NCBI GenBank assembly: GCA_965219305.1
Contig: OZ244725.1
Coordinates: forward strand, 2,666,001 to 2,730,000
Direction: 5' to 3'
Length of the DNA stretch: 64,000 bases
From: DATHTS01 sp965219305
Lineage (GTDB): Bacteria > Acidobacteriota > Blastocatellia > Pyrinomonadales > Pyrinomonadaceae
Shown here: positions 9,174 through 17,749 of the stretch, piece by piece
Layout: every line of letters begins with the position of its first letter
Numbering within the stretch: the first letter of the stretch is position 1
The notes under the pieces: model-generated
Seen by the model: only the letters and a program-made list of their open reading frames with translations
Databases searched by the model: none
What the model was told of the DNA's origin: nothing
Program-made: the position numbers and the translations under genes

Positions 9174-9302
9174 ATTTGTTTCCTCAAGGATTAATCCAAA
9201 ACCGGGAAATTTTCAAAGCTTCAAACCTCGCTTCGTCATTTCGGTTTTACGAATGCACGAAAATAAATGTTCAATGTTTTTTTCGTACAGTAAAATAATA
9301 AC

Positions 9303-9938
9303 TTATAAAATTTCCGCCAAATCCAATTCAAAACCTTCCAAAACATTTTCGCCTGAAACAGTTTTCGGATTCTCCAAAATTTCGATCTCGCCGTTTTTCC
9401 TGTAAATATGAACTTGTTTTTTGTAAGGATCAATCAGCCAACCGAGACGCACGCCGTTTTCGATATACTCAGCCATTTTGTCCTGAATCGGTTTCAAACG
9501 ATCGGATTTACAGCGAAGTTCGACAACAAAATCAGGACAGATCGGCGGAAAAGATTCACGTTGTGCGAGCGTCAAAGCGTAATATCTTTCTTTCAAAATC
9601 CAAGTTGCGTCGGGAGATTTTTTCGCACCGCTCGGCAATTCAAACTCAGTGCTTGAATCAAAAGTTTTGCCGGTTCCATCCTTTTTTGCCCAAACTCTCA
9701 GCTGCATATTTATTTCGCTGTTTTTATCTCCTGTTTCTGCTCCGGTCGGCGGCATAATTATCAAATCTCCGTGTGCATTTGTTTCAAATTGCAAATCTTT
9801 ATGTTCACGGCAAAAATTGAAGTATTCGTCATTAGTCCAAGATTTCGTGTTTATTTTTAATGATATGGGAAACATTTGATCATAAAATCCTTTTCCCCAC
9901 TCAATTTTTTCTTCTGATGTATTAATAACTGTTGACAT
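9303..9938 (-). CDS. Uma2 family putative endonuclease (DUF820)
   Basis: PD-(D/E)XK-like domain of the Uma2 family. Seen: LIIMPPTG near the start, SPDATWILKERY, and the core PDFVVELRCKSDRL, which holds the acidic and Lys-like catalytic positions. The C-terminal GWLIDPYKKQVHIYR is typical. ATG 9938 has a GAGGT ribosome binding site. These genes occur in many copies in cyanobacteria and Acidobacteriota; whether they cut DNA in vivo is not known. Confidence 0.9.
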   Translation of the reverse strand: MSTVINTSEEKIEWGKGFYDQMFPISLKINTKSWTNDEYFNFCREHKDLQFETNAHGDLIIMPPTGAETGDKNSEINMQLRVWAKKDGTGKTFDSSTEFELPSGAKKSPDATWILKERYYALTLAQRESFPPICPDFVVELRCKSDRLKPIQDKMAEYIENGVRLGWLIDPYKKQVHIYRKNGEIEILENPKTVSGENVLEGFELDLAEIL

Positions 9939-9973
9939 AGTTTTACCTCGCAGCTTTTTTTATACGAAAATCC

Positions 9974-11944
9974 TTACAATTTTTCAACATTAATCAGCGT
10001 CCCGCGAAAGATGCGTTTGATGCGTTTTGTGATCGGATGTTTTTCCGCATATTCCCAGAGTTGTTCTTCCGTCGGATTTTCGGGAAATTCTGGAATTTCG
10101 TCCGATTCGATTTCAAATGTCGGCATCGTGATATTCAAAACAGGCTTTTCTTTCGCAGGCTGCGCCGCCGTTCCGTTGCCGTTTGAAACAGGATTTGACC
10201 GCTTTTCGCCGATCATTTTCTTAGCGAGAATCGAAGCATTTTCGGCAATATACAAATCAATTCCCGACTGCAAAAGTTTGAATTCATACGCCGCGTCGAG
10301 CCAATTATCATCAACGTGTTCTAGTTCTTCCGACGAAAGTTCCGCGAGATTTGACGGCAATTCCGTCATAAAATCTTCGATCCGAAAATTGTTTACCGGA
10401 AACTGCTGAGTTTCCTGAACTTGTTCGTTCCCATTTTCTTCAAACGGCGAAAAATCCGGCGGTTCGTTCATTTCAAACGGCGGCGCGTCTAAATCGAACG
10501 GCGGTTCGTCATTATTAAATTGCGGTTCGTCATTTTTGATCGGCGGTGGAATTTCCGTTTTTACTGAAATTTCTTTTTCGACTGAATTTTGAGTTTCAAC
10601 TTTAATTTCCGGCGTTTCAGTTTCAATTTTCGTCGTTTCAAAACGATTTCCGACATCAAACGGAACTTCTTCCGCCGGAAAATCAACTTTCAGAGTTTTT
10701 TTTTCCGCCGTCGGAGTTTGTATCGTTTGATTTTGCGGATTCTGCGGCAGATTTTCGGTTGGCAAATTCCCATTAGCTAAAGCCTTTTCAAGATTTACGA
10801 GCCGTTCGAGAATTTTTTCAAGCGGTGCGACTCTTCGCATTTCGATCAGTTTTACAAGACCGATTTCCAAAATATAACGCGGTTCGTTTGCTTCGCGGAG
10901 TTTTGTTTCCGTTTCGCTCAAACTGTTGAAAAATCTTATGAAATCGGATTCCGAAAAAGGTTCGGCAAGTTTTTTCAGTTCATCAAAACTCAAAACTGCC
11001 GAATCGAGCAGATTTTCCGCATCGCCGACCATTTTCATCATCAGCAAATCGCGGAAAAGCGCGAGCAGATCGCGGCAGAACGAACGCAAATCCTGTCCGC
11101 GCACGATAAGTTCGTCAACAGTTTTCAATGCTTGCGCCGGTTTATTTTCGCCGATTGCTGTTACGATTTTCGTCAGCATTTCCGCGCTCGCCACGCCCAA
11201 CGCCGTGATAACATCCGCGATTTCAATGCTTTCGCCGGAAAAACTTATTACCTGATCGAACGCGCTTTGCGCGTCGCGCATCGAGCCTTCACCGGCGCGG
11301 GCGATTTCGCGTAATGCGCCGTCGGCAATGTCAATTTTTTCCGTATCGGCAATTAGTTTTAAGCGGTCAAAAATCTTTTGAAGCGTGATCGTCCGAAATT
11401 GAAATTCCTGACAACGCGAAAGAATCGTGTCGGGAATTTTATTCAATTCCGTCGTCGCCATTATGAAAACTACGAACGGCGGCGGTTCTTCGAGCGTTTT
11501 CAACAAGGCATTAAACGAAGATTTCGAGAGCATATGAACTTCGTCAATGACAAAAATCTTGTAACGATCACGCGCCGCGCCGATGTTGATGCTTTCGAGA
11601 ATTATCTCCCGGATGTCGTCAACTCCGGTATGCGAAGCCGCGTCGAATTCAAAAACGTCAATTGAACGATTTTCCGCGATTTCCTTACACGAAACGCACG
11701 CATCAACGTCGTTCGGCGCACACGGAATCGGATTTGGTTTGTCAGTTTTGCGGCAGTTTAACGCTTTAGCAAGAAGTCTTGCGGTTGTCGTTTTTCCGAC
11801 ACCTCGCGCGCCGCTAAAAAGATAAGCGTGATGCAGACGCTCGTGTTCGATAGCGTTTCGCAGAGTGCGCGTGATCGCTTCCTGACCGATGACTTCTTCA
11901 AATGTTTGCGGTCGCCATTTTCTGGCGATTACCTGATAAGACAT
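9974..11944 (-). CDS. dnaX: DNA polymerase III subunits gamma/tau
   Basis: Clamp-loader ATPase that loads the sliding clamp and, as tau, links polymerase cores. The AAA+ core is complete: Walker A GARGVGKTTTAR, a zinc site with Cys in NCRKT, IPCAP and CVSC, Walker B DEVHMLS, and sensor region SRCQEFQFR. The region after about residue 370 is a low-complexity Pro/Glu/Asn linker, followed by a C-terminal domain ending near residue 656. Codons 414-417 contain a run of nine A (10704-10696). A slip in either direction reaches a stop within a few codons, so a shorter gamma form of about 417-420 residues is predicted alongside full-length tau. Confidence 0.96.
   Translation of the reverse strand: MSYQVIARKWRPQTFEEVIGQEAITRTLRNAIEHERLHHAYLFSGARGVGKTTTARLLAKALNCRKTDKPNPIPCAPNDVDACVSCKEIAENRSIDVFEFDAASHTGVDDIREIILESINIGAARDRYKIFVIDEVHMLSKSSFNALLKTLEEPPPFVVFIMATTELNKIPDTILSRCQEFQFRTITLQKIFDRLKLIADTEKIDIADGALREIARAGEGSMRDAQSAFDQVISFSGESIEIADVITALGVASAEMLTKIVTAIGENKPAQALKTVDELIVRGQDLRSFCRDLLALFRDLLMMKMVGDAENLLDSAVLSFDELKKLAEPFSESDFIRFFNSLSETETKLREANEPRYILEIGLVKLIEMRRVAPLEKILERLVNLEKALANGNLPTENLPQNPQNQTIQTPTAEKKTLKVDFPAEEVPFDVGNRFETTKIETETPEIKVETQNSVEKEISVKTEIPPPIKNDEPQFNNDEPPFDLDAPPFEMNEPPDFSPFEENGNEQVQETQQFPVNNFRIEDFMTELPSNLAELSSEELEHVDDNWLDAAYEFKLLQSGIDLYIAENASILAKKMIGEKRSNPVSNGNGTAAQPAKEKPVLNITMPTFEIESDEIPEFPENPTEEQLWEYAEKHPITKRIKRIFRGTLINVEKL
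10683..10705 (-). other. A9 slippage tract in dnaX with stops in both alternate frames
   Basis: On the coding strand the run G-A9-C occupies 10705-10695 in the frame GAA AAA AAA ACT. One extra A, or -1 ribosomal slip, gives AAC TCT GAA AGT TGA (stop at 10685-10683). One missing A gives CTC TGA (stop at 10692-10690). Both outcomes truncate right after the AAA+/domain III part. This matches the known layout of Thermus thermophilus dnaX, where transcriptional slippage at nine A residues makes gamma. Confidence 0.75.
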
Positions 11945-12311
11945 AGAAATATTTTCAAATAAATCCGAAGCGAAACAAATTAAAATGTTATCGCTTTCTG
12001 CGGCGGATTGAAATTGGTTCAGATAAATATGTAAATCTAAACTGAAATTATCAGCCTTCCTAAACAGGATAGCATACTCTTTTTTGATATTTCGAGCATT
12101 TGAAAATTATGAAATTTTAAGGAATCCATTTTATAACTTTTGATAGAAAATCATAATTATTGTCAAATTATTTTTAGATGAGTGAGTTTTCGTAAAAACT
12201 GAAATACTATTTTGAATGCTTATACGACAAAACTTTAAAAAGTAAAAACAGCGGGGAATTTTGTTTTCCACCCGCTGTTTTATTTACTTTTGAAGAGCCT
12301 AAAACATTATT
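11945..12311. other. Intergenic region, mostly featureless, with one terminator
   Basis: AT-rich spacer between dnaX (start at 11944) and the CSLREA protein stop. Apart from the terminator at 12237-12291 I see no gene or repeat. It must contain the dnaX promoter near its left end, but no convincing -35/-10 pair stands out. Confidence 0.6.
12237..12291 (-). terminator. Terminator of the CSLREA beta-helix gene
   Basis: Stem centred on ACAGCGGG/CCCGCTGT with extended A/T-rich flanks that also pair (AAAAGTAA with TTACTTTT). On the minus strand the hairpin is followed by TTTTTACTTTTT. It lies 20 bp downstream of the gene stop. Confidence 0.85.
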
Positions 12312-13919
12312 CTAATAATTTGCGAAATTTACCTGAGACTGATCTTCTACTATTGTAACTGCCCGCGGCGCAAATCTATAACGTTTATGATAAACGCTGA
12401 TTATATATGTTTCGCCTACTTCTACTTCTTTGAAAGCATACAATCCAAACGAATTTGTTCGCGTTTGGCGAACAACACCATTAGAATCCACGAATAGCAC
12501 AGTTGCGCCGGAGACCGCGTATCCTTTGCCTGCTAAAACACTGCCGCTGACTGCAATCGAAGCCGATGTCGGAGCAAGTTGCTGTTCAAAGGCTCCCATA
12601 TCTACGGTTCCGTTTACAAGCCGCGAAAAACCGTCTCCTCTCTGACCAACCGCTAAAGCATAGGGCGGATTATTTCCATTTGGATCAGTTCCGCAGTTAC
12701 CTGCGTAAACACAATTGTCGGCACTGTCGAGTGCCGGACTGCCCGTCATCAGCGCGCGCGTGTTCGTTACGCCGCCGTTATTTTGCAAAGGTCCTAACAT
12801 CGGATCAAGTGTGTTATAGCCAATTTCGATGCTTCCGACGAAATCGCCGTTTACATTCGGTTGAAGAACTCCAGCCGAAAAACTCGCCGAAAAACTCGCG
12901 CTTATATCCAGATTATTGCCGATCAGATTATGTCCGAGCGAATTAAAAATGCCGAGTCCGTCGGAACTGACTAAATTGGTTCCTACAAGAGCATTATTTT
13001 TAGCAAGAATAGTATTTCTGAAATTTACAATTCCAACCAAAACTCCGACGACATTGACTATACCGCCGCCCGCTACGGTCGCTTGATTGTAGCTGATCGT
13101 GTTATTCGTCAGATTCATCGTTCCGCCCGTGTTGCTAACGCCGCCGCCTTCGGCAAGTGCGGTGTTATTTGATACGGTTGTATTTGAAATCGTCGTAACC
13201 GCACTACTGAGAATAGTCGTACCGAGATTACTGATTCCGCCGCCGCCTGCCGCTGCATTGTTGCCGTCAACCAACGAACATAAAATATTCGTAGTTGTCT
13301 TCACACCTAAAATCGCTCTGGTAGCAATGCCGCCGCCGAGAGTCGTCGCTGTATTATTGGAAACGTGAACTTCATTTAAATTCAACGTTGCGCCGTTGGT
13401 ATTTAGAATACCGCCGCCGTCGCCGATTGAAATGCCGCCGATAAGAACAACTTGAGCGTTGCCGTCAACTACAGAAATTCTGTTAATAGTTGCCGTAACG
13501 CCTACGCCGGAAATCAGGAAAACGCGGCTTAGATTGCCCCCGCTCACGCTCAAGTTTCTCGCGCCCGGTCCGTTAATAGTAACGCTGTCGCTAACTAAAA
13601 GATTGCCGCCTGCAAGCGTAATCGTTCCGCTCAAGCCGGTTAGATTTATAGTATCGTCACCCGGCAGCAGATTAGCAGCACTTATCGCTTCTCGCAATGT
13701 GCAGTTACCTATCGCACAGGTATTATATTCGTTATCCGCCAGCGTATTTACATTATATGTCGCAGCGGAAACCGGACTGCTAAAGAATATTAGCAGAAAT
13801 AAAAAAAAGGCACTCGATATGATTGCCTCTTTTGAAAAATTGTTTACTGTTAAATTGGGAAATGGAAGATTTATTTTAACGTTCCACCCCGGAAAATTTT
13901 CGATTATTAATCGTTTCAT
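12312..13919 (-). CDS. CSLREA domain secreted beta-helix protein with C-terminal Cna-B/CarboxypepD_reg-like domain
   Basis: Large exported protein of unknown role. A long N-terminal signal segment ends near FFSSPVSAA. The CSLREA motif follows (CAIGNCTLREAISAAN), then repetitive Gly/Asn/Thr-rich turns such as NNTA, GGGI and SNTGG, typical of right-handed parallel beta-helices. The choice-of-anchor-Q-like end (MTGSPALDSADNC and VDMGAFEQQ) precedes a last domain of about 80 residues that resembles a carboxypeptidase regulatory fold (VSGATVLFVDSNGVVRQTRT). Start ATG 13919 has GGAG nine nt upstream. Likely cell-surface or matrix protein; this is inference from domain types. Confidence 0.85.
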   Translation of the reverse strand: MKRLIIENFPGWNVKINLPFPNLTVNNFSKEAIISSAFFLFLLIFFSSPVSAATYNVNTLADNEYNTCAIGNCTLREAISAANLLPGDDTINLTGLSGTITLAGGNLLVSDSVTINGPGARNLSVSGGNLSRVFLISGVGVTATINRISVVDGNAQVVLIGGISIGDGGGILNTNGATLNLNEVHVSNNTATTLGGGIATRAILGVKTTTNILCSLVDGNNAAAGGGGISNLGTTILSSAVTTISNTTVSNNTALAEGGGVSNTGGTMNLTNNTISYNQATVAGGGIVNVVGVLVGIVNFRNTILAKNNALVGTNLVSSDGLGIFNSLGHNLIGNNLDISASFSASFSAGVLQPNVNGDFVGSIEIGYNTLDPMLGPLQNNGGVTNTRALMTGSPALDSADNCVYAGNCGTDPNGNNPPYALAVGQRGDGFSRLVNGTVDMGAFEQQLAPTSASIAVSGSVLAGKGYAVSGATVLFVDSNGVVRQTRTNSFGLYAFKEVEVGETYIISVYHKRYRFAPRAVTIVEDQSQVNFANY

Positions 13920-14272
13920 TGGAAGTTTCTCCTTGGGTTTGTTTTTGAATTTTCAAATAGTGAATTTCTTTTTATATTAGACTTCACGTCTTCTTTATAA
14001 TTCACCTATCAATAGACGTAATTTTACTTAATTGGAAAACTACTTGAATTAAATGTACATTAATATTTTTTCATTGTCAACACCTTTTAGCAAAAATAAA
14101 AAATGTTTACCACAAAATTCACCAAAACTTTAGATTTGTTCTGGAATTACGCATTTAATTTAAAAAACGTAAAGGATTAAATGCGTAGAAAACTAAATGT
14201 TCTCGCAGATACATCGCGTTTCTACAATTATTATTCGTTTAACTTCAAAAACATCTGTTAAATGTAAACTGC
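13920..14272. other. AT-rich intergenic region, no gene seen
   Basis: Spacer upstream of the CSLREA gene and downstream of the MscS gene. It is strongly AT-rich. I find no open frame of substance, no clear hairpin with T-run and no repeat. Confidence 0.5.
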
Positions 14273-15238
14273 CTAAATCAATTCATTATCTCTCGACTCT
14301 TGCAATTCAATTCTTTCAGAATTATCTCTTGAAACGACAATTGATGATGGCGGGAAAATGATTACATTGGAATTTTGCAATGCTTCTTTTATTTTCGTCG
14401 CAACTTCATCGAAAACCTTTAGAGGACTGTTTTGATCGGTATTTATCCAAAAATAAATTGAAAGATTTATTCCATCAGTCGTCAGATCACGAACATAAAT
14501 TCCCGGATTCGGATCATTTTCAACTCCTTCAATATTTAATAAAACATCGCCGATCACTTTTTTCGCTTCCGCAACATTTGCGCCCAAATCAACGAAAATT
14601 TTCAAAATAAAACGCCGCGCCGCGCCCGCGCCGCGAATTACTAATGCGTTTGAATACATTTCGCCGTTCGGAATTAAAACGACTTCTCCGTCATCTTTGC
14701 GAAGTTTCGTCGCACGAACTCCGATAAACTCGACGTTTCCCTCATTTCCTTTAATGAAAATGTAATCGCCGATATGGAACGGTTGATTCCACAAAATCAA
14801 AACGCCGGACAGAAGATTATTTAAAATATCTTTTGTCGCAAAACCGACGATAAACGAAGTAAAACCCAAACCGGCAATTAAATTTCCAAACGTCAAATTC
14901 GGAATAATAACCGTTAAGGCAGCAAAAAATCCCAAAATAAAAATTCCGACTCCGATCAGACGGCTCAATAAAATCCGCAGACGATCGTCGAGATGTGTGC
15001 GTTTTGATGCCGAGAAAAAAATTGCTCTTACTACTTTTGCTAAAAGCCAGAAAAAAACCAACACTAAAATTCCGGCGGCGATATAAGGCAGGCGTTCTAT
15101 TATTTGAGTTATAAGTCCATTGACCGAACCTTTCGCTACATCGTAAATATAAGTGGCATTATCTGTAGTTTTAGTCGCTACCTCTTGAACTTTTTCGATA
15201 GTATTGCTGTTGTTGTTTGCTTGTAATAAAAACATCAT
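14273..15238 (-). CDS. MscS-family small-conductance mechanosensitive channel
   Basis: Inner-membrane channel that opens on hypo-osmotic shock. Hydrophobic helices occur at about residues 47-70 and 90-150 (GVGIFILGFFAALTVIIP). The Gly/Ala-rich pore helix follows (NLIAGLGFTSFIVGFATKDI) and is the MscS signature. The beta domain has FHIGDYIFIKGNEGNVEFI and GEVVLIPNGEMYSN. The length of 321 residues is near the E. coli MscS size. Single gene divergent from dps. Confidence 0.93.
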   Translation of the reverse strand: MMFLLQANNNSNTIEKVQEVATKTTDNATYIYDVAKGSVNGLITQIIERLPYIAAGILVLVFFWLLAKVVRAIFFSASKRTHLDDRLRILLSRLIGVGIFILGFFAALTVIIPNLTFGNLIAGLGFTSFIVGFATKDILNNLLSGVLILWNQPFHIGDYIFIKGNEGNVEFIGVRATKLRKDDGEVVLIPNGEMYSNALVIRGAGAARRFILKIFVDLGANVAEAKKVIGDVLLNIEGVENDPNPGIYVRDLTTDGINLSIYFWINTDQNSPLKVFDEVATKIKEALQNSNVIIFPPSSIVVSRDNSERIELQESRDNELI

Positions 15239-15300
15239 AATTTAGACAAATTCTAATTATAAGAGATGCAAATCAGTTTTCAAATGATACTTTTTCCGGT

Positions 15301-15337
15301 TTGACTTTATATTTCGTTGGAATTAGAATAATTCTAA
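15301..15337 (+). promoter_or_regulatory. dps promoter with Per-box-like operator
   Basis: A -35 TTGACT (15301-15306) and -10 TAGAAT (15324-15329) are 17 bp apart. The -10 is overlapped by the perfect 7-1-7 palindrome TTAGAATAATTCTAA (15323-15337). This differs from the published PerR box TTATAATNATTATAA by one symmetrical base per half. A Fur/PerR-family repressor is therefore the likely regulator, consistent with peroxide or iron control of Dps in other bacteria. Confidence 0.7.
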
Positions 15338-15355
15338 ACAGTAGAGAACAATTTT

Positions 15356-15832
15356 ATGCACAGTACAAAAATAGATTTATCGAAAGACACAAGAGAAGAA
15401 ATGATCGAACTGCTAAACGCTCGTTTGGCGGATTCGCTTGATCTGCAATCGCAGGTAAAACAAGCACATTGGAATGTCAAAGGAATGAGTTTTATCGCTT
15501 TGCACGAACTATTCGATCAAGTTTACGAAGGCGTTGTCGAATATACGGACACTATCGCTGAAAGAGTTACGAGTTTGGGCGGAACTGCTGAAGGAACGGT
15601 TCGCGTTGCGGCGCAGAAATCAACTTTAGATCAATACCCGTTGGAAATCAGCGAAGGACGCGATCACGTTGATGCGCTTTCAAGTGCGCTCGCCGCTTTC
15701 GGAAAACAAGTCCGTGACGGAATTGATAAAGCCGACGATGCCGGAGACAAAGATACGGCGGATGTTTTTACTGAAGTTTCACGCGGAACTGACAAACTTT
15801 TATGGTTTGTCGAAGCGCATATTCAAAATTAA
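15356..15832 (+). CDS. dps: Dps family DNA-binding ferritin-like protein
   Basis: Dodecameric ferritin-like protein that oxidises Fe(II) with peroxide and protects DNA in starvation. The intersubunit ferroxidase ligands are all visible: His38, His50, Asp54, Asp65 and Glu69, with the same spacing as Listeria Dps (31, 43, 47, 58, 62). The motif AHWNVKGMSFIALHELFD is diagnostic. At 158 residues it lacks a long basic tail. Preceded by a clear promoter with a Per-box-like operator and followed by a strong terminator. Confidence 0.96.
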   Translation: MHSTKIDLSKDTREEMIELLNARLADSLDLQSQVKQAHWNVKGMSFIALHELFDQVYEGVVEYTDTIAERVTSLGGTAEGTVRVAAQKSTLDQYPLEISEGRDHVDALSSALAAFGKQVRDGIDKADDAGDKDTADVFTEVSRGTDKLLWFVEAHIQN

Positions 15833-15850
15833 TCATTTGAGATTTAAAGT

Positions 15851-15888
15851 ATAAAAAGGCGAATTCATAATGAATTCGCCTTTTTTAT
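15851..15888. terminator. Bidirectional terminator between dps and the thioredoxin-like gene
   Basis: Near-perfect palindrome with core AAAAAGGCGAATTCAT and its complement, a minimal loop and T-runs on both sides. It serves the convergent dps (+) and the minus-strand gene ending at 15906. Confidence 0.9.
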
Positions 15889-15905
15889 TTTCGCCTTTTT
15901 TGAAA

Positions 15906-16412
15906 TTATAAAGCCTTATCAATTAATTCCGAAAGAGGAACAGTAATGTCACTAAGCGGATCAATTCCACCGAACGCTTCTGCGGCGGGCGAACCGTCTT
16001 TTTTCAAAACGACAAACGCCGGAAACTGATCAATTTTGTATTTTTTGAGCGTCAAAGTTCCGTCGCTGTCGCGCAGAATTCCGACCGTTAATTTGTTGTC
16101 GGCGGCGAATTTACGAAGTTGATCGTTGCTCGCGTAATTTTTCGATTTAGCATTTTCCGAATCAGTCGAGATAAAGTAAAAAACTACATTGCGTCCGGCA
16201 TATTTTTTCGAGAGTTTATTTACAGCCGAAACTTGATTTTTTGAAAGCGGCAGCCAACTTGCGCCGATGGCTAAAACCACAACTTTATCCTGCGAAGAAA
16301 CGTCAATCTTTTCGCCGTCCAGGTTGACCAAAAACTGATTTTGTGCCGATGCGACCAGCGTCATTGCGAAAACCAAAGTTGCGATTGCCAGTAAGAATTT
16401 GATGTTTTTCAT
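15906..16412 (-). CDS. Exported thioredoxin-fold protein lacking the CxxC active site
   Basis: A signal peptide covers about residues 1-23 (ends VASAQ). The rest has the TlpA/thioredoxin layout: VVVLAIGASWLPLSKNQVS at the active-site position, KYAGRNVVFYFISTD for the third strand, and the conserved cis-Pro loop KIDQFPAFVVLK. Where family members have WCPPC this protein has WLPLS, so both redox cysteines are missing. It therefore cannot act as a classical oxidoreductase; a binding or chaperone role is possible. Monocistronic, convergent with dps. Confidence 0.85.
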   Translation of the reverse strand: MKNIKFLLAIATLVFAMTLVASAQNQFLVNLDGEKIDVSSQDKVVVLAIGASWLPLSKNQVSAVNKLSKKYAGRNVVFYFISTDSENAKSKNYASNDQLRKFAADNKLTVGILRDSDGTLTLKKYKIDQFPAFVVLKKDGSPAAEAFGGIDPLSDITVPLSELIDKAL

Positions 16413-16484
16413 ATTTTTATTTTGTCTCTTTTTGTTCTGCCGCGATTGGCATCACAGTTATTAAGATGCAATTTTGATACCGAT

Positions 16485-17339
16485 TTACTGCTTTCGACTT
16501 AAAACTATGTTGTCTATCAGGCGGATTTTACCGAAAAAAACTGCAACTGCAAGCAAAGTCTCGTTTTCCGTAATTTTTTCTATCGGTTCAAGCGTTTCAT
16601 TATCAACTAAAGCAATATAATCAATCCGTGCAAGTGGTTCGCTTTCAATAGTTTTATGCACGATTTCGGTTAAACTTCCCGCTTTTGATTCGCCGTTTTC
16701 AAACGCATTTCCGGCATTTTTTAACGCTTTGAAAATAACCGATGCGTGTTGTCTTTGATCGTCGGTCAAACGCTCGTTTCTCGAAGACATCGCCAGACCG
16801 CTTTCTTCGCGGATAATCGGCATTACGACGATTTCCGTGTCAAAACCTAAATCTCTTGTCAGACGTTTGATGACGGCGACTTGCTGTGCGTCTTTTTGAC
16901 CGAAAATCGCAAAATCGGGGCGAATTGAATTGAACAAAATGGTAACGATTGTCGCCACGCCGCGAAAATGTCCGGGACGCGACGCGCCTTCGAGCTTTTC
17001 GCTTAATTCGTCAACCGTGACATAAGTCGAAAAATTATCGCCGTAAACTTCTTTTACGTCCGGCGCAAAAATATAATCAACTTGATAATCGGTCAAAAGC
17101 GCGGCATCGGCGGTCAGATCGCGCGGATATTTATCTAAGTCTTCCGAGGTGTTAAACTGCGCCGGATTAACAAAGATCGAAACGACAACAATGTCGGACA
17201 TCTGCCGCGCCTGTTCGATCAGCGAAAGATGTCCGGCGTGCAATGCGCCCATCGTCGGCACGAAAGCGACGGTTTGATTATCACGCCGCAACTTGCGCGT
17301 GATCGAAGACATTCTCTGCTTGCGGTTGATTATTTCCAT
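16485..17339 (-). CDS. panC: Pantothenate synthetase (pantoate--beta-alanine ligase)
   Basis: Last step of pantothenate synthesis: ATP-dependent joining of pantoate and beta-alanine in the cytoplasm. The nucleotidyltransferase HxGH motif is HAGH (34-37) in PTMGALHAGHLSLI. FGQKDAQQ and the KMSK-like region with MSSRNERL are conserved, as in the family. The 284 residues match. panB and panD are not in the window. The start lies next to a short-motif palindrome that separates it from ytxJ. Confidence 0.96.
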   Translation of the reverse strand: MEIINRKQRMSSITRKLRRDNQTVAFVPTMGALHAGHLSLIEQARQMSDIVVVSIFVNPAQFNTSEDLDKYPRDLTADAALLTDYQVDYIFAPDVKEVYGDNFSTYVTVDELSEKLEGASRPGHFRGVATIVTILFNSIRPDFAIFGQKDAQQVAVIKRLTRDLGFDTEIVVMPIIREESGLAMSSRNERLTDDQRQHASVIFKALKNAGNAFENGESKAGSLTEIVHKTIESEPLARIDYIALVDNETLEPIEKITENETLLAVAVFFGKIRLIDNIVLSRKQ

Positions 17340-17350
17340 TCCAATTGATA

Positions 17351-17421
17351 GCAGTCAGCGATTAGCGTTCAGCGATTTCTGATTTATTTAACAAAAATTG
17401 CTAACTGCTAACTGTCGATAA
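17351..17421. repeat. Imperfect palindrome of GCGATTAGC / GCTAACTGC motifs
   Basis: Left arm 17351-17380 and right arm 17396-17418 contain related motifs in inverse orientation (AGCGATTAGCG-like against TGCTAACTGCTAACTG). The match is imperfect, about two thirds of bases over the best 19. The stop codon TAG of the ytxJ-like gene is part of the right arm. Confidence 0.55.
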
Positions 17422-17749
17422 ATTTTTCCACTTCATTTAAATCAACGTCATAATGCGAAGCGTGATAAACAGTTTTGCCGTCCTTAATTACCAATGCCTG
17501 CGGCGATTCGTGGCGAATTCCAGTTTTTTCAGCGATGTAACTCGAAACATTTCTGGCTTTCTGCACAACGACGATATAAACGTCACCATTGATCTGCGAA
17601 ACCATCTGATAAACGCCCGAACTTATCGGGCAAGTCGTCGAATGTTTGAAAAGCATCACCGGACTTTCGTTTGATTGTTGAAAAAGTTCGTCTAACTTTT
17701 CCGTGGTATTAACTTCTATAAAATTTGCACTCATATATTTTGCACTCAT
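17408..17749 (-). CDS. ytxJ: YtxJ-type monothiol bacilliredoxin
   Basis: Thioredoxin-fold protein of the DUF2847/YtxJ family. The motif KHSTTCPISSG carries the single active-site Cys, and the loop HESPQALVIKDGK carries the cis-Pro region. In Firmicutes this family belongs to the bacillithiol system and removes bacillithiol from proteins; Acidobacteriota also carry bacillithiol genes. ATG 17749 overlaps the upstream stop (ATGA). A 15-bp tandem duplication repeats the start region, so a second in-frame ATG at 17734 gives the N-terminus MSAKY-MSANF. The stop codon lies in a palindromic repeat. Confidence 0.9.
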   Translation of the reverse strand: MSAKYMSANFIEVNTTEKLDELFQQSNESPVMLFKHSTTCPISSGVYQMVSQINGDVYIVVVQKARNVSSYIAEKTGIRHESPQALVIKDGKTVYHASHYDVDLNEVEKFIDS

